A stretch of DNA of 64,000 bases. Source: Strigops habroptila. Taxonomy: Eukaryota > Chordata > Aves > Psittaciformes > Psittacidae. The translations under genes and the position numbers were made by a program. The stretch lies in assembly GCF_004027225.2 (NCBI RefSeq), contig NC_044279.2, positions 49,934,744 through 49,998,743 on the forward strand. Direction: 5' to 3'. Below, piece by piece: positions 12,326-22,669 of this stretch. The first letter of the stretch is position 1. Each line of letters opens with the position of its first letter. Under the pieces are notes generated by a model, which saw nothing but the letters and a program-made list of their open reading frames with translations, was not told the origin of the DNA and did not search any database.

Positions 12326-13081
12326 TCAATTCATGTCTGAAATCTTGGTTATTTCATCTTTTATATCTTTGATCTCTGTTTGAACTCCTGTTAGATTGAC
12401 CAATCTCTCATTCAGTAACACAATTTCCTTCTCCCGTTGTAATACATCCTCCACTAACCTTCCTATTCTCAGGGTTAGGTCACTTATGAACTGCTCCAAG
12501 ATGGGAAAATCCTTTGTAAGTTTGTGCATCTTGGGTTTTAAATCATTTGCAAATGTAACAGTCTTCAGAACTTTTGCTCTGTCACCTTCAAGATTCAGAA
12601 GTCTATTCGAATGCTTGTTAAAATCACTTCTTAACTCAGACAACGCTGTCTGAATTTGCTCAATTTTTCGTGCATTACTGGATGCCAAGCTTTGTAGTTT
12701 TGTACTTCGGTCGATGCTACTGCTAAGCAGGTCACCTATATTTTTTACTGTCTTCTTTTCACCTTTTTCTACTTTATCTTCTAGTGTTTGTAAAGAATCT
12801 GTCAGTGCAGTCGTATCAGAGACTAGGCCTGAAATGCGCCTTATGTCAGTTTTTACTGTCGCAATGGTCAAAGTTAGGTTTTTTGCTACAGAAGCTGCAT
12901 TCTGTTCAACACTCGAAATGGCATGAAAAAGGGCTGTTAAATTCTTCTGCAGTTCTTCTTGTTTTTTAATTATGCTGCTAGACCATGTTTTCATTGTATA
13001 AATATCTTCCTGCAGACGTTTGATGTGAGAAATTACTTGACGATCTTCCAGGTGTTCCATTAGGTTCCAAGTCTTTTCACA
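12326..13081 (-). CDS. IKBIP: IKBIP distal alternative terminal exon
   Basis: This 756-nt exon begins after a CCCTTTAG acceptor (minus strand) and encodes residues 105-355, starting CEKTWNLMEHLEDRQV and ending KISDMN before TGA. It is continuous coiled coil. An in-frame ATG at 13060 is internal and should not be taken as the start, because the exon opens seven codons earlier in the same frame. Confidence 0.92.
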   Translation of the reverse strand, partial: CEKTWNLMEHLEDRQVISHIKRLQEDIYTMKTWSSSIIKKQEELQKNLTALFHAISSVEQNAASVAKNLTLTIATVKTDIRRISGLVSDTTALTDSLQTLEDKVEKGEKKTVKNIGDLLSSSIDRSTKLQSLASSNARKIEQIQTALSELRSDFNKHSNRLLNLEGDRAKVLKTVTFANDLKPKMHKLTKDFPILEQFISDLTLRIGRLVEDVLQREKEIVLLNERLVNLTGVQTEIKDIKDEITKISDMN

Positions 13082-16000
13082 CTAAAGGGATACAAACAAA
13101 AATATTTTACAAGATTTATAGCTTAACAACTCACATCAAAATTAAAGCTGTATCTAATGAAATATCTTACTATTCTGATATTGAAACTGAATGCAAATCC
13201 TCTCTGTGGGAAAGAAACTTCTGTTGCAACACAAAAAAAGTTGTTTTCACTATACATATATTCAAATGTTATTACTTTTTCTATTACAACAAACATTACA
13301 GGAAGGTTCTGTATGACTTTCCAGCATGACCACCGAAAACACAAATCATGAAATGCAATCTTCTGATTTTGTATTCTTTATATCTTTTGTATTAAGCCTG
13401 TGACATCTGTGATCTAAAAAGACACAGATAAAAAGATAGTTCAGAAACATATTAGAAAGATGACTACTTTAAAATCCTCTTATCCAAAAATCATGGACCA
13501 TAATTAACTGATGTGTTTTTATTTTGCTAATCATTATATGTATTTTGAACCTGGTGTTCACAGAAGTAAAAGCTGAAGAAATTAGGCATAGTTCCTTTTT
13601 GTCTAAAATAGACAAAAAAATACTTCATAGAAAAACCCTCTGTAAAAGCTGTGATGACAAGGGGATACTCATGCTACAGTTAGTTTTAGCTACAGTTTGT
13701 TTTAGATGCATTTGCTATTTCACTTATTTGTGATTTTTTAACAGTTGGTGCTTGGGCTTCAAGTTTGAGAGGAAGAAAGGAAAATATCCAAGTGATGCTA
13801 TCCTGTTCACTCCCCAGTAAGTCAGTGTAGAACTTGGAAAAGGAAAAAAACCAGTTTATTTTGAATTAGATTACGCAGAAGGACGGGGTGATCCACTACA
13901 ACATATTTTAATTGAATATGACTGTAAACACATACAAATCTGTACAAAAGTAATAAATATGTGAAATTGATAGCCTTTCTAACATTGAGAAGTGCTGGCT
14001 TCATAGTCTCTTGAGTGGGCAACATTAACTGTAGTGAAGATTTCAGTAGAGTTCTAGATAAATGAATGTACAAAGCCAGAATAATTTGAATGTACAAAGC
14101 CAGAATAATTTAACTTTAGCCTGATTAAGTCACGAATGTTGTAGGTTCATACTGTCTACTAAGCAATCTACTTTCCTGAGTTCAGAAATAGGAAATTATC
14201 AAGACAGAAGTCTGCAGACACAAGTTTAGGGTGGTCCTGAGATCCAAATTTCAGTAGAACAACTATGAGGCACATTAGGTAGTACTACATCCTGTGTAAG
14301 CAGATCTATTAGATCTATGGATAAATTAGATATTCCGTGCCCCCAAATACATAACTCCACGGCTTTCATTAACTGCTTCTGCAGCTCTTGGTTCACCAAA
14401 CTTTGGGAACCAATGTCAGCGACACTGTTCAGGTTTTTTTTCCCCTTTGAAATGCAAAGCAATACCAGACATGTCACGTAATGTCTAACAGAGAACATTC
14501 TGCAAAAGTTAAAACTTATTTCTAACAGCACCAGAAAAACCAAACTAACTCACAAAACCCAACCAAACAGAAAAACCCCCAACAAACTAATAGTGACTGA
14601 TCACACCAAAATTGCAAATTAAATGTAGGAAGAACCACCTAACAGGAATATCTGTAAATAAGAACTTCAGTCTACGTGTAGTCCAATGGCAGAACAAAAA
14701 ACTATGCCAGTGATTTCAGGAAGTCTGAAAATGCTGGAATGAGGCCTGAGGAGGGCACTTGCACAGGGTGAAAGAAATGAATGATAACACCAGCTGCTAT
14801 GTAACCCCCTGCTTATAAATACCAGTACAAGACAAGTTTCTCCATAAGGGGTACTTTACTAATGTTTTCTGTCATGCTGCTGTATCTAAGCTGCAGGTGG
14901 TAGAAACGTACTTAGTGTGTTTCTCCACATAATAAAAATATGTGGATCCCAGTAAAAACTCTGACATTGAGAAGTCTGTATTGTAAGCACAAAAACATTA
15001 TGGCATATAATACGTTAAAAGCAAAGTACGTGTATATCTGACTAGAAATAAGAACTTAATTGTTCATGGTAATATAATTGTCCATGGAATATAATACAAA
15101 AAGTAACAATATAAAAAAAAGTAGTGAAAACTAAATGTAAATTGTAATCTGATGTCTTCAGTTTTGACTTCTTTTCCCCTTTTATCTCTAAATACTTTGC
15201 TTCAAATTCCTAATAAAAATGAACTTTTAATAAATAAGCTAAAATAATCCTTAAGATGATACTCCTTCCTCCTTCAACACAGTATTTCTTGCTCTCTAGC
15301 CTCTTTATAATAAGTTTGCCTTTCGATCTAATCTAATGCCTATTTAAATTAATGACAATATTTCAGCTACCCTTAACATATGTTGGAGTCACATTATTTA
15401 TTATAAAGTGCTCTTTCAACAATGAAGGCCTTAAGTCCCAATTCACTTATCCCCATTCTGGTCATTTTCTAAGTTACAGCTTTCCAAAGTTATTTCTTTT
15501 GAAGATACTTTCATGTCATGCATGACTTCTTCTAAAACCACTATTTCACCCTGCACTTTCAATATGCTGCCATTGTACTGTATGCCTTCAAGAACCTTTT
15601 GCATGGCCATTGTATCAGAAACAGATTTCAACATATCCTTTTCCACAGTATATATCTGTGTTGTCAAGTCCTCTATCTTTTTCTCCATACTTAGTAATTC
15701 ACTTGATAATCTAAGAATAGAGTGAATAGTATTTTCAATTGTTGGCAAATGGGTCTTGCAGTCCTCAATTTTAGGTTCATAGTTCACAAGTTTCTGATGC
15801 AGGTCTGTGTCCTTAGCTGCCAGATTATTCTGTTGTTCTTCTAGCTTTTCAACTGCCTTTGCATGCAAGTCCAACTTCTGCTCAACTCTAGAGAATTCAT
15901 CATCTTCTTGCCTTTTTAGTGTTTTAATATTTCTGGCTGTACTGTCTTCCAAATCTCTTACTCTTTCGGAAAGGGATTTAATTCTTTGGTCAACTTCATT

Positions 16001-18844
16001 AATTTGGGAAGTAACTCCTGTATGTATGGATTTCACTTCTGATTTTAAGCCATTGGTGTTTGCTTTCATTTCATCCAAGCTGCTTCTCCAGGAATTTGTA
16101 ACATTGTGGAACTTCTCCTTAATGTTCTGCAGCTTTAGAGAGAGAGTCTGCTCATTGTTTTGAATATCATTTATGATGTTATGAAGAGAAGATATTTCCT
16201 GCTCAAACTCAGTCACCACAGAGACAGGCGAGGCAGCTGCTTGTAGGATACTTTCAGAAGACTCAAGCTGCATTTATAACATAAAACAATGTCCATGTCT
16301 ACTTCATGAAAGTAAGACAGAAAACCATTTGCATTTATTTAACAGAGAATAAACACCCTTAGGAGCCACTTTACTTGTTACAAAGCTCCTATGTGATTCG
16401 TTTTCATGCTTCATCTTTAAAATATTGTTGATTAACCTGGCATCAAAAAGTCACAGAAAAGGGTATGTTTGTTGTTGAATTTCTACAGAATACATGCCAT
16501 TTTCTTTGTTGTCAATCCCTTATTTTCCATGGTGGGTTTTTTTTTTGTTATTATGGTCTACTACATAAAAATGCCCGTACATTTTCTTCAAAACTATGTA
16601 TATTAGAATGATACACAGAAGAGTACTGTCAGAATGAAGTATATGCATAAATGAAGTTTTTAAAAATAGTTTAGCGTTTAAAAAATAATACTGAGATACC
16701 ACCACTATATATACATACTTGAACAATTGTATGGATTGACACATTTAGTCACATGAAATACTCTCCAAAGGTCTATTCACAGGTAAGTAGAATACATTAT
16801 GAAAATTTATGTAAAGACAGTTAAATTTACCTAAATGACAAAAAAGTAAAACAATGGCAAATGATCTCCAGCGATTATCCAATTAAGATGTTAATGCTTA
16901 CCTTTTCAGAAATAAAGTTGACTTTATTTTCCACATCCAAGAATTTTTCAGATTCTTGCTGTAAGAAATTGAACTTTTTTTCCATATCAGCAAATTGACC
17001 TGACTGCTGAAATAGGAACCTGCAAAGTGCAAGTAAATAAATAGTAAACAGAATTACACAAGTAGCATATATTAAGTGTTCTAGGACCTGATCCACAGCA
17101 ATCTGTTACTGCATGGATTTGTGTTCACAGAATTTGCTAGACCAATACATTAGAGAAAAAAAACAAACATAAAAATTAGGATTTAATGAAGTTGATCTGT
17201 CTTCATACTGAAGTTATCTTCCAGTAGAGGTAGAAAAACAAGGCAACATGCATAGATGTGCTTTGTTCTTACATTGTACGCCATTCAAACGGGAAAAATG
17301 TCCAGTAAGACCGTTGACATAGGGAGGCCATTACATGCTCATAATGCATCACCTCACAATACATGTTATTGATAAAGTATTATTTAACTGGTGGAAATAA
17401 ATAATAATAATAATGTTAATTTGGACTTTCTTGCAAAGCATCATAAAATCAGGCACAGAAGCCTTTGGATTTAGAAAGGCTGGTTAACTCTAATGTTGTT
17501 TAGCTACAACCATCCAAGACTATAAGGTGCATTGCAGCAAAGCTTGTATAGCTACTGTTACGATGATGCTAGCTTTGAAGACAGCAAAGATCTCAATCCT
17601 GTACTTTATATACATTCTAGATACAGCTTAGAAAGCTCCCAAGTTCACAGTAAATGAAAGCACCTCGTCCAGTTAAAAAAAATAGTGAGACAAACAAGCA
17701 AAAACCCCTGAATTTTGCTGGATGGTTGTTACTCCCAAAACAAGGTTTATTGTAGACTACAGAGGGGTCCTCTCAGTAGTAAGAACAATTTTATCTAGAA
17801 CAATAGAGTTTATTTAAAATACTTGTGCTTTCATAAATTGATATTTATTAGTATATTGAATAGCAATTAGAAGTTTCAACAGATGTACAATATTCTATAC
17901 AGATTTAGTTAGGCAGTAAAAGCTAAAATGCTACAGAGAGAGAGATGCATGCAAACCAGGCGTAAACAGATATACATAAAACAGTAAGCAGAAGCATCAC
18001 TAATAATTTTATTCTACTATGTAATTCTGTTTCTCAAAGATTTAGATAATGAAATCTGGGAGATGTTAAAATAAGAGCAAATTTTATCTTAATTTTCAGA
18101 TAGACATCTAAAGTGTAATAATCTGGACTAATTTCTTGCACTAGAGTTCTGAGAATTTCATCATTTCTGCATGAAGCTCAGTTTCTAATGGAACTAAGGT
18201 ACTGATGCTGCTAAGATCTTCTAAAACATCCTTTACAAAGATGTTGGACCTTTATTTGAAGACTCCCACCTGATGAACAATTTACCACACTGCTGAGCAA
18301 ATTTTTTACATAAAACCCTACTTCACTTCTACTGTTGAATTATTTCCTACCTGCCAAGTGAGCCTTGTTGTACTTATTGTCAGATGAAGTTGCTCTTCAC
18401 AGTCACAGGTAGTCTCCAAAGCAGGTATTTACAATTCATGAGCAAGGCACGTTTTAAACTTTCAACATGATGGAACAGATCGAGCTTCTGTAACGTCCCC
18501 ACTGTACACTGATGTTTCCACACTTGGCAATACTGCCATTCCTTCCTTGATCTGTCTAACTTTAAGAAATTTAACTAATCATACTGCCAGTGACTTAACA
18601 GTATGGAATACAAAAGAAAACATTAAAATCCAGTTTAGAGGGTTACCTACCAGGTCAGCACCAGGCAGACAGCAAAGAAAATTATGCTCAAGCTTGTCCG
18701 TGAGTCCATCCGAAAGGAACTCTGATTATTGCTGGTCCTGGGACTTACCAGCTTCCCACAGTTACTTTGTGTCTCAACCTTTTGTGACCCTTCATTTGTC
18801 TTGGATGAAGAAATACTTTTTTTCCTCTGCTTAACTTCAGACAT
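12326..18844 (-). CDS. IKBIP: IKBKB-interacting protein (IKBIP), isoform with distal terminal exon
   Basis: IKBIP is an ER-membrane, glycosylated coiled-coil protein. It was found as an IKK-beta interactor and is reported to be pro-apoptotic and p53-inducible. This isoform joins 18651-18844, 16902-17019 and 12326-13081 on the minus strand, giving 355 residues (human isoform 1: 350). Residues 1-50 are a basic cytosolic tail (MSEVKQRKKS) and about 51-69 form one membrane segment (SLSIIFFAVCLVLTWFLF). The rest is heptad-rich coiled coil with NLT sequons. The segments KTDIRRISGLV, NIGDLLSSSIDR, EGDRAKVLKTVTFANDLKPK and EIKDIKDEITKISDMN closely match human. The exon joins keep frame (split codon TG|G for Trp65). 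The gene shares its 5' CpG island with APAF1, head to head. Confidence 0.93.
13082..15396 (-). other. IKBIP: IKBIP region between the two terminal exons
   Basis: For the distal isoform this is intron; it also contains any downstream flank of the proximal isoform's 3'UTR. A perfect tandem duplication of a 24-bp unit lies at 14064-14111. I recognise no transposon or RNA gene in the rest. Confidence 0.6.
14064..14111. repeat. Tandem duplication of a 24-bp unit
   Basis: Two adjacent identical copies, 14064-14087 and 14088-14111, each begin GAATGTACAAAGCC. This looks like a recent slippage or duplication event in an IKBIP intron. Confidence 0.9.
15397..15402 (-). terminator. IKBIP: IKBIP proximal polyadenylation signal
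   Basis: TTTATT on the plus strand reads AATAAA on the IKBIP strand, about 40 nt past the stop codon of the proximal terminal exon. This supports that exon being a true 3' end. Confidence 0.6.
15443..16267 (-). CDS. IKBIP: IKBIP proximal alternative terminal exon
   Basis: This 825-nt exon (274 codons plus stop) follows an ATGCAG acceptor on the minus strand. The ATG just upstream of the acceptor is intronic, so the exon starts at CTTGAG, not at that ATG. The product is almost entirely heptad-repeat coiled coil with one NVT sequon. Confidence 0.9.
   Translation of the reverse strand, partial: LESSESILQAAASPVSVVTEFEQEISSLHNIINDIQNNEQTLSLKLQNIKEKFHNVTNSWRSSLDEMKANTNGLKSEVKSIHTGVTSQINEVDQRIKSLSERVRDLEDSTARNIKTLKRQEDDEFSRVEQKLDLHAKAVEKLEEQQNNLAAKDTDLHQKLVNYEPKIEDCKTHLPTIENTIHSILRLSSELLSMEKKIEDLTTQIYTVEKDMLKSVSDTMAMQKVLEGIQYNGSILKVQGEIVVLEEVMHDMKVSSKEITLESCNLENDQNGDK
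15443..18844 (-). CDS. IKBIP: IKBIP isoform with proximal terminal exon
   Basis: Joining 18651-18844, 16902-17019 and 15443-16267 gives a 378-residue protein (human isoform 2: 377). It has the same basic tail and membrane anchor as the other isoform but a completely different coiled-coil C-terminus. That C-terminus starts LESSESILQAAAS, includes RVRDLEDSTARNIKTLKRQE and YEPKIEDCKTHLPTIE, and ends ENDQNGDK. The choice between terminal exons is alternative splicing coupled to polyadenylation. Confidence 0.9.
16902..17019 (-). CDS. IKBIP: IKBIP exon 2 (shared)
   Basis: This 118-nt exon encodes FLFQQSGQFADMEKK and on to NKVNFISEK. It completes the membrane segment and starts the lumenal coiled coil. 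The acceptor is TTTGCAG and the donor AAAAG|GTAAGC. Both terminal exons splice to its phase-0 end. Confidence 0.93.
17020..18650 (-). other. IKBIP: IKBIP intron 1 (between coding exons)
   Basis: This is a 1.6-kb AT-rich intron. A short AT-rich run (ATAATAATAATAATG) lies near 17401-17415. I see no gene, RNA or recognisable transposon. Confidence 0.65.
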
Positions 18845-18880
18845 TTTGTGTTTTTAAACAAGCAGAAGCAAAAGAGAGAT
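18651..18880 (-). CDS. IKBIP: IKBIP first coding exon (CDS 18651-18844)
   Basis: The ATG at 18844 opens MSEVKQRKKS, the conserved IKBIP N-terminus, and the exon ends two bases into Trp65 at GTAGGT. Upstream on the minus strand a strong pyrimidine tract ends TTTTTTCCCTAG at 18881, suggesting an acceptor. The transcript would then begin in a separate 5'UTR exon, most simply in the CpG island about 1.2-1.7 kb away. From memory, the human start codon lies in the GC-rich first exon, so this would be a structural difference. Confidence 0.8.
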
Positions 18881-20029
18881 CTAGGGAAAAAATAAAACCA
18901 AGGAGGACTACTTACTTCTAAATATCCTCAAATATAACCTTTTGCCCTTTAGTTACAGAAATATGCCCCAAAAAATGTTTCCTGCAGTGTTTACTATGTT
19001 TTCTAGTTATGTGAACTTTTGTGAAGTGTCATAATACTTTCACAAGACACTGTGGAAATTTGTTTTCTATACTACAGAGCACCACTTTCACATTTTCTCA
19101 AACTGAGCTGACTTCTCAAACTTCAGCTCTTTTCACCCTTCCAGAAATATTTCATCTGTTGTACAGTAAGCCATTTTCAAGATATATTTAAAATCACAAG
19201 GACCGAAAGCATGATATTTCTTTTTATAGTTGATTACTGTCACAATTTCATCACTATTTCATCAGCAATTTCACCATCCTGTTTTACTTATAGATTTTTT
19301 TTTGAATTATTACCTACTCCACTTTAAATGGGAAAATGAACTTTCTCATTTAAAAAAATGGGATTGCAAATCAAGCTTTAACTCAGAAAAAGTTCTGTTG
19401 TAATGATTTCATGTCATCCATAAACCCCCAGACATCAGTTAACAGAAAAATACAGAAGATTAATTAAACACTGCATCTAGGTAAAAGAAAAGCTATAATT
19501 TCATCTCTGTTAAAATTAAGGTCTGAATAGATTCAAGCAATATGAATCCCCAGTTTCAAAGAGTACAAAATCTCATATTCTAATCAACCAAGTGGAAGTA
19601 GAGAGTGGAATTTTTAAGTCTAAATCTTCTACCATGCTGCTCAAAATAGACCAGAGCCTTGGTGGATCCGGTTTAGCACAATTTGAGACAAAAATGTGGT
19701 TCTTTGTCACTTGTCAAAATACGAATATTTGAACATTAGAGATACTTACATAGTCACACACACGCGTAAAAGGCATTGTTTAAAACCCAATCTGTGCGAG
19801 GAGCACGAAGCTTAGAGCTGTTTGTAAGTCACAGTGCTAGGAAGCGTGCTCCGAGTTTGAAGCGTGTAGAAAAAAAACCACCTCTGGCTTCCCCCCCCCC
19901 CACAAAAAAAAGACAAACCAAAAATGTTGTTTTATAACTTTTAAAACACCTTCGATTGAGAGCACGTATTATGAAAGTAAGATTAAAAAAAGGGATCTGA
20001 ATAGTAGGTAGGGAAATAGTTTAAAAGAG
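18881..20029 (-). other. IKBIP: Putative IKBIP 5'UTR intron
   Basis: This AT-rich sequence between the likely acceptor at 18881 and the CpG island contains a C-run followed by A-run at about 19890-19910. I could not fix a unique minus-strand donor in the island; AAAG|GTGTAG near 20407-20416 is one candidate. Confidence 0.4.
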
Positions 20030-20930
20030 CGCAGCCCCGCGCAGTGGAGAGGGACAAGCTCCCCAGAGACCCCACCCCGAGCCTCCCATACCCTTCCTGC
20101 CCTGCCTGCGCCCGGCCCAGGGCACCGAGCGGGACCGACTGCCGCCTCCTCTCCACCCCCAGGGCTCCCAGGAAACTCCCGCAGCCCAGGAGCCGGCCTG
20201 CAAGACACCACCCAGCCCCGGTGACACCCTTCTTCCCGCGGCGCCACCGCCTCCCAGCGCTTCGGGCCGCCGTTCTCCCTCTCTCAGCAGCCGGGCACCC
20301 CGGCCGACCGCGGCCACTCTCCGTACCCTCGACGCTTCCTCTGGCCTCAGCTGCGGGGCGAGCAGGCCGTCCTGCCCCGCCGTGACCACGTTTGCACTCC
20401 CCGGAGCTACACCTTTGGTCTGGGCCAGCGCCTGGCGCTTCGCCCGTCGCAGCCGCTCCCGCCACGTCAGGCACGCTCCCGCTGCCGGCCGAGGCAGACG
20501 AACCTCCGCGGCTCTGCGCCGGCGCGCCGGGCTTTGTTCCGCGCGGGGCCGGGGCCGCGCTGCTGGCGACCGCCGCGGAGGGCAGCGAGCCAGACCCGCC
20601 CTTCTCCCACCCCCGGGCCCGGAAGGAGGAAGTACTCGGGGCGCGCCGCTTCCCCGCTGCGGGGCAGCGGGTTGGTCTCAGGGCGAGGCGAGAACTTGTT
20701 GGCGGCGGCTCCCGACGGCCGCGCTGCCCACCAGGTGAGGCGGGCGGGCGGGTTTCGCCCCGAGGCTGACTCCGTCCCGCGGTGCTGAGCTGCGTGCCTT
20801 AGAGGCGGCTTGCTCTTCTGGCCCGGGGGCAGGTTGTGGCGGTGGCCGGGCAGACCCCCCGGGCCCGGCAGGGGCTGGTTTGGGCGCTCCGGTTTCTGTT
20901 TCGTTCTCCCTGCGGGTGGTAATAGCGAGA
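20030..20930. promoter_or_regulatory. CpG island / bidirectional IKBIP-APAF1 promoter
   Basis: About 0.9 kb of GC- and CpG-rich DNA stands out sharply from its AT-rich flanks and lies between divergent IKBIP (-) and APAF1 (+). It contains GC boxes (for example 20595-20601 and 20742-20747) and a CACGTCA CRE-like site (20463-20469). I see no obvious TATA box. A shared IKBIP-APAF1 promoter under p53 control is reported in human. Open frames on both strands here are GC-driven and not conserved proteins. Confidence 0.85.
20600..20734 (+). other. APAF1: Putative APAF1 non-coding exon 1 (5' limit unknown)
   Basis: A consensus donor CCACCAG|GTGAGG ends at 20734 inside the CpG island on the APAF1 strand, upstream of the exon with the start codon. 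Human APAF1 also begins with a non-coding exon. Other good plus-strand donors at about 20948 (GAG|GTAAGC) and 21249 (GAAG|GTGAGC) leave room for alternative first exons. The transcription start cannot be read from sequence alone. Confidence 0.45.
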
Positions 20931-22527
20931 TGTGTCTGGGTGTGAGGTAAGCCTTTGTTTTCTGTGTTTGCGAGGTGCTTTCGTTTTGCATTTGCCTCAC
21001 GAGTGGCTTAATTATTATTTATTTGTTTATCTTTAACCTGGGCGTTTTTTCGACTGGGGAGCGTTCCCGTCCCCGCTCCTGAGCGGTGCGGTGGGGTCAA
21101 GGCAGGGTATAAGACTTTCCCAACCCCATCATTTTCAGTGAAAATAGGAAATTCTGTGAGTACGGCAGAAGAGCCGCTTCGGCGCGGGCTTGTCCAAAGG
21201 CAGCTGTTCTGCATCTACCCGGCTCCTGAAGTAAGGGGTGAAGGAGAAGGTGAGCGCTTCTGCAGGCAGCTTTGTAGTTGCTCCATGGAGTTTGCAATTG
21301 TCTATGGAGCCTTCGGTCACTGTGCAGGATTGCGTGATCGGGGAGATCATTTGGGACTCACATTGATCACTTCTGGAAAACCTTTGTGTAGTAGAAAATA
21401 GTTTTCTTCTCTTGTTTTCAGGCACTTTTTTTAATGACGTAGAGGAAGAATGCAAGTTTATAGTTGCGTATCAAATGCTGACGAAGGTATAGCACAGTCA
21501 TTGGCAGTGTTGAATGCTCCATCTTCCATCATGTGTGGAGATCTGAGTGTGCCTGTATGAAGTCCTGAACTTGGAGACAACATCGAGTTTATTTCATGGG
21601 ATTTGGTACACTGGAATTTTGTTTTCTATTGCAGTTCTGCCCAGTGCTGTCACCTATGAGACCAGTCCTCTTTCCCATCCTGTTGTCTCAGTCACATGAT
21701 CCAAGGACTTCAAAAATTTGAGGGATGTAGTGGGTGAAGAGAAGACTTTTTCATGGAGACATTTAGGAAGATCCTAGAATACTAGACTGCACAGACTGTG
21801 ATTCTTTAGTTTTGCAAGTGTTCATGAACATATATTCGTAGAAATGTGGAAAAGGACTCAGATTTTTTTCTTTTTTCTCAGAATTAGTGGTACATATCTG
21901 CTTTTTTAATGAAAACTTCCATTCATGTAGTGAGCACAAATGTTTTACTATGGGTCTAATAATTGTTAAAGATTGAAATTCTTTTTATACCCGCTTTATA
22001 TGCCTCCAAGTGGAGCAATTGGAGAAATAATTAAGCCAGACTAATTATAACACTTAGCTGTATGGTTTTATTAAGCATGATAGCATATGGCATCTAAACA
22101 ATGTTTCAAGAATACTGTAGCTTGTGAACTATTGCAATTTAACTATTAATACACCGTTTTTTATTCTGTTGAAAAGGAATATTAGATTTCCCCAGTGGTT
22201 TTCTTTGATGCTACTGTACTGTCTAGCTGAACTAGACTAATGAGTCATAAACAGTATAATTAAATTCATATAACAGTAGTATGAAAGTCTATCAAGGCAG
22301 AAAGTAAAAAAACAGGTAAATCTTTTAGCTTTCTGTGGTTTGTAATATGAGCTTGCCTGAAGATTCACGCTATTTTCCACTAATGCAAATGCTCTGCTAC
22401 TTTTTCTGAGTTTAAAACAAAAATTTGTAAGCTATTTTAAAACTTTTTTCCTTGTATTTGTAAGTTATGTTCTGATTCTGACTTGACTTTCTTCCACCCC
22501 CACCTCCCCCTCTTTTTCACGCTGAAG
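20735..22527 (+). other. APAF1: APAF1 intron 1
   Basis: This is sequence between the candidate first exon and the start-codon exon. Its first 200 bases belong to the CpG island. A perfect p53 half-site pattern GGGCTTGTCC lies at 21186-21195. Alternative donors noted under exon 1 fall here. No transposon is evident. Confidence 0.5.
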
Positions 22528-22531
22528 AAAT

Positions 22532-22669
22532 ATGGATGTCAAGAGTAGAAATTATTTACTTATGAATCGCCAAGCATTGGAAAAAGACATCAAGACTTCC
22601 TATATTATGGATCATATGATTTCTGATGAAGTGCTAACATTACAGGAGGAGGAGATAGTAAAACAACAG
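22532..22669 (+). CDS. APAF1: APAF1 exon 2: start codon and CARD, first half (residues 1-46)
   Basis: The exon begins about 22528, after a C/T-rich tract and GAAG, and ATG follows four bases later. It encodes [10 protein letters not shown] and [18 protein letters not shown]. The [11 protein letters not shown] core is identical to human. Donor CAG|GTAGAA. Confidence 0.95.

Noticed and set aside
13060-13060. ATG at 13060 as the start of a separate 244-residue protein
   Set aside because: The frame continues upstream to a good acceptor at 13082 and aligns with human IKBIP, so this Met is internal.
19969-20474. Long minus-strand frames (up to 163 codons) in the CpG island as a new gene or an IKBIP N-terminus
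   Set aside because: They are Gly/Ala/Arg/Pro-rich, as expected from GC-rich DNA, overlap equally long frames on the other strand, and do not connect to the conserved MSEVK start at 18844.
20382-21000. Plus and minus frames over the APAF1 first-exon area
   Set aside because: These are overlapping frames on both strands with compositional bias only; the APAF1 start codon is clearly at 22532.
20692-21195. A full p53 response element in the shared promoter
   Set aside because: Only two separate half-site matches were found, about 490 bp apart, one imperfect; this is noted as weak evidence only.
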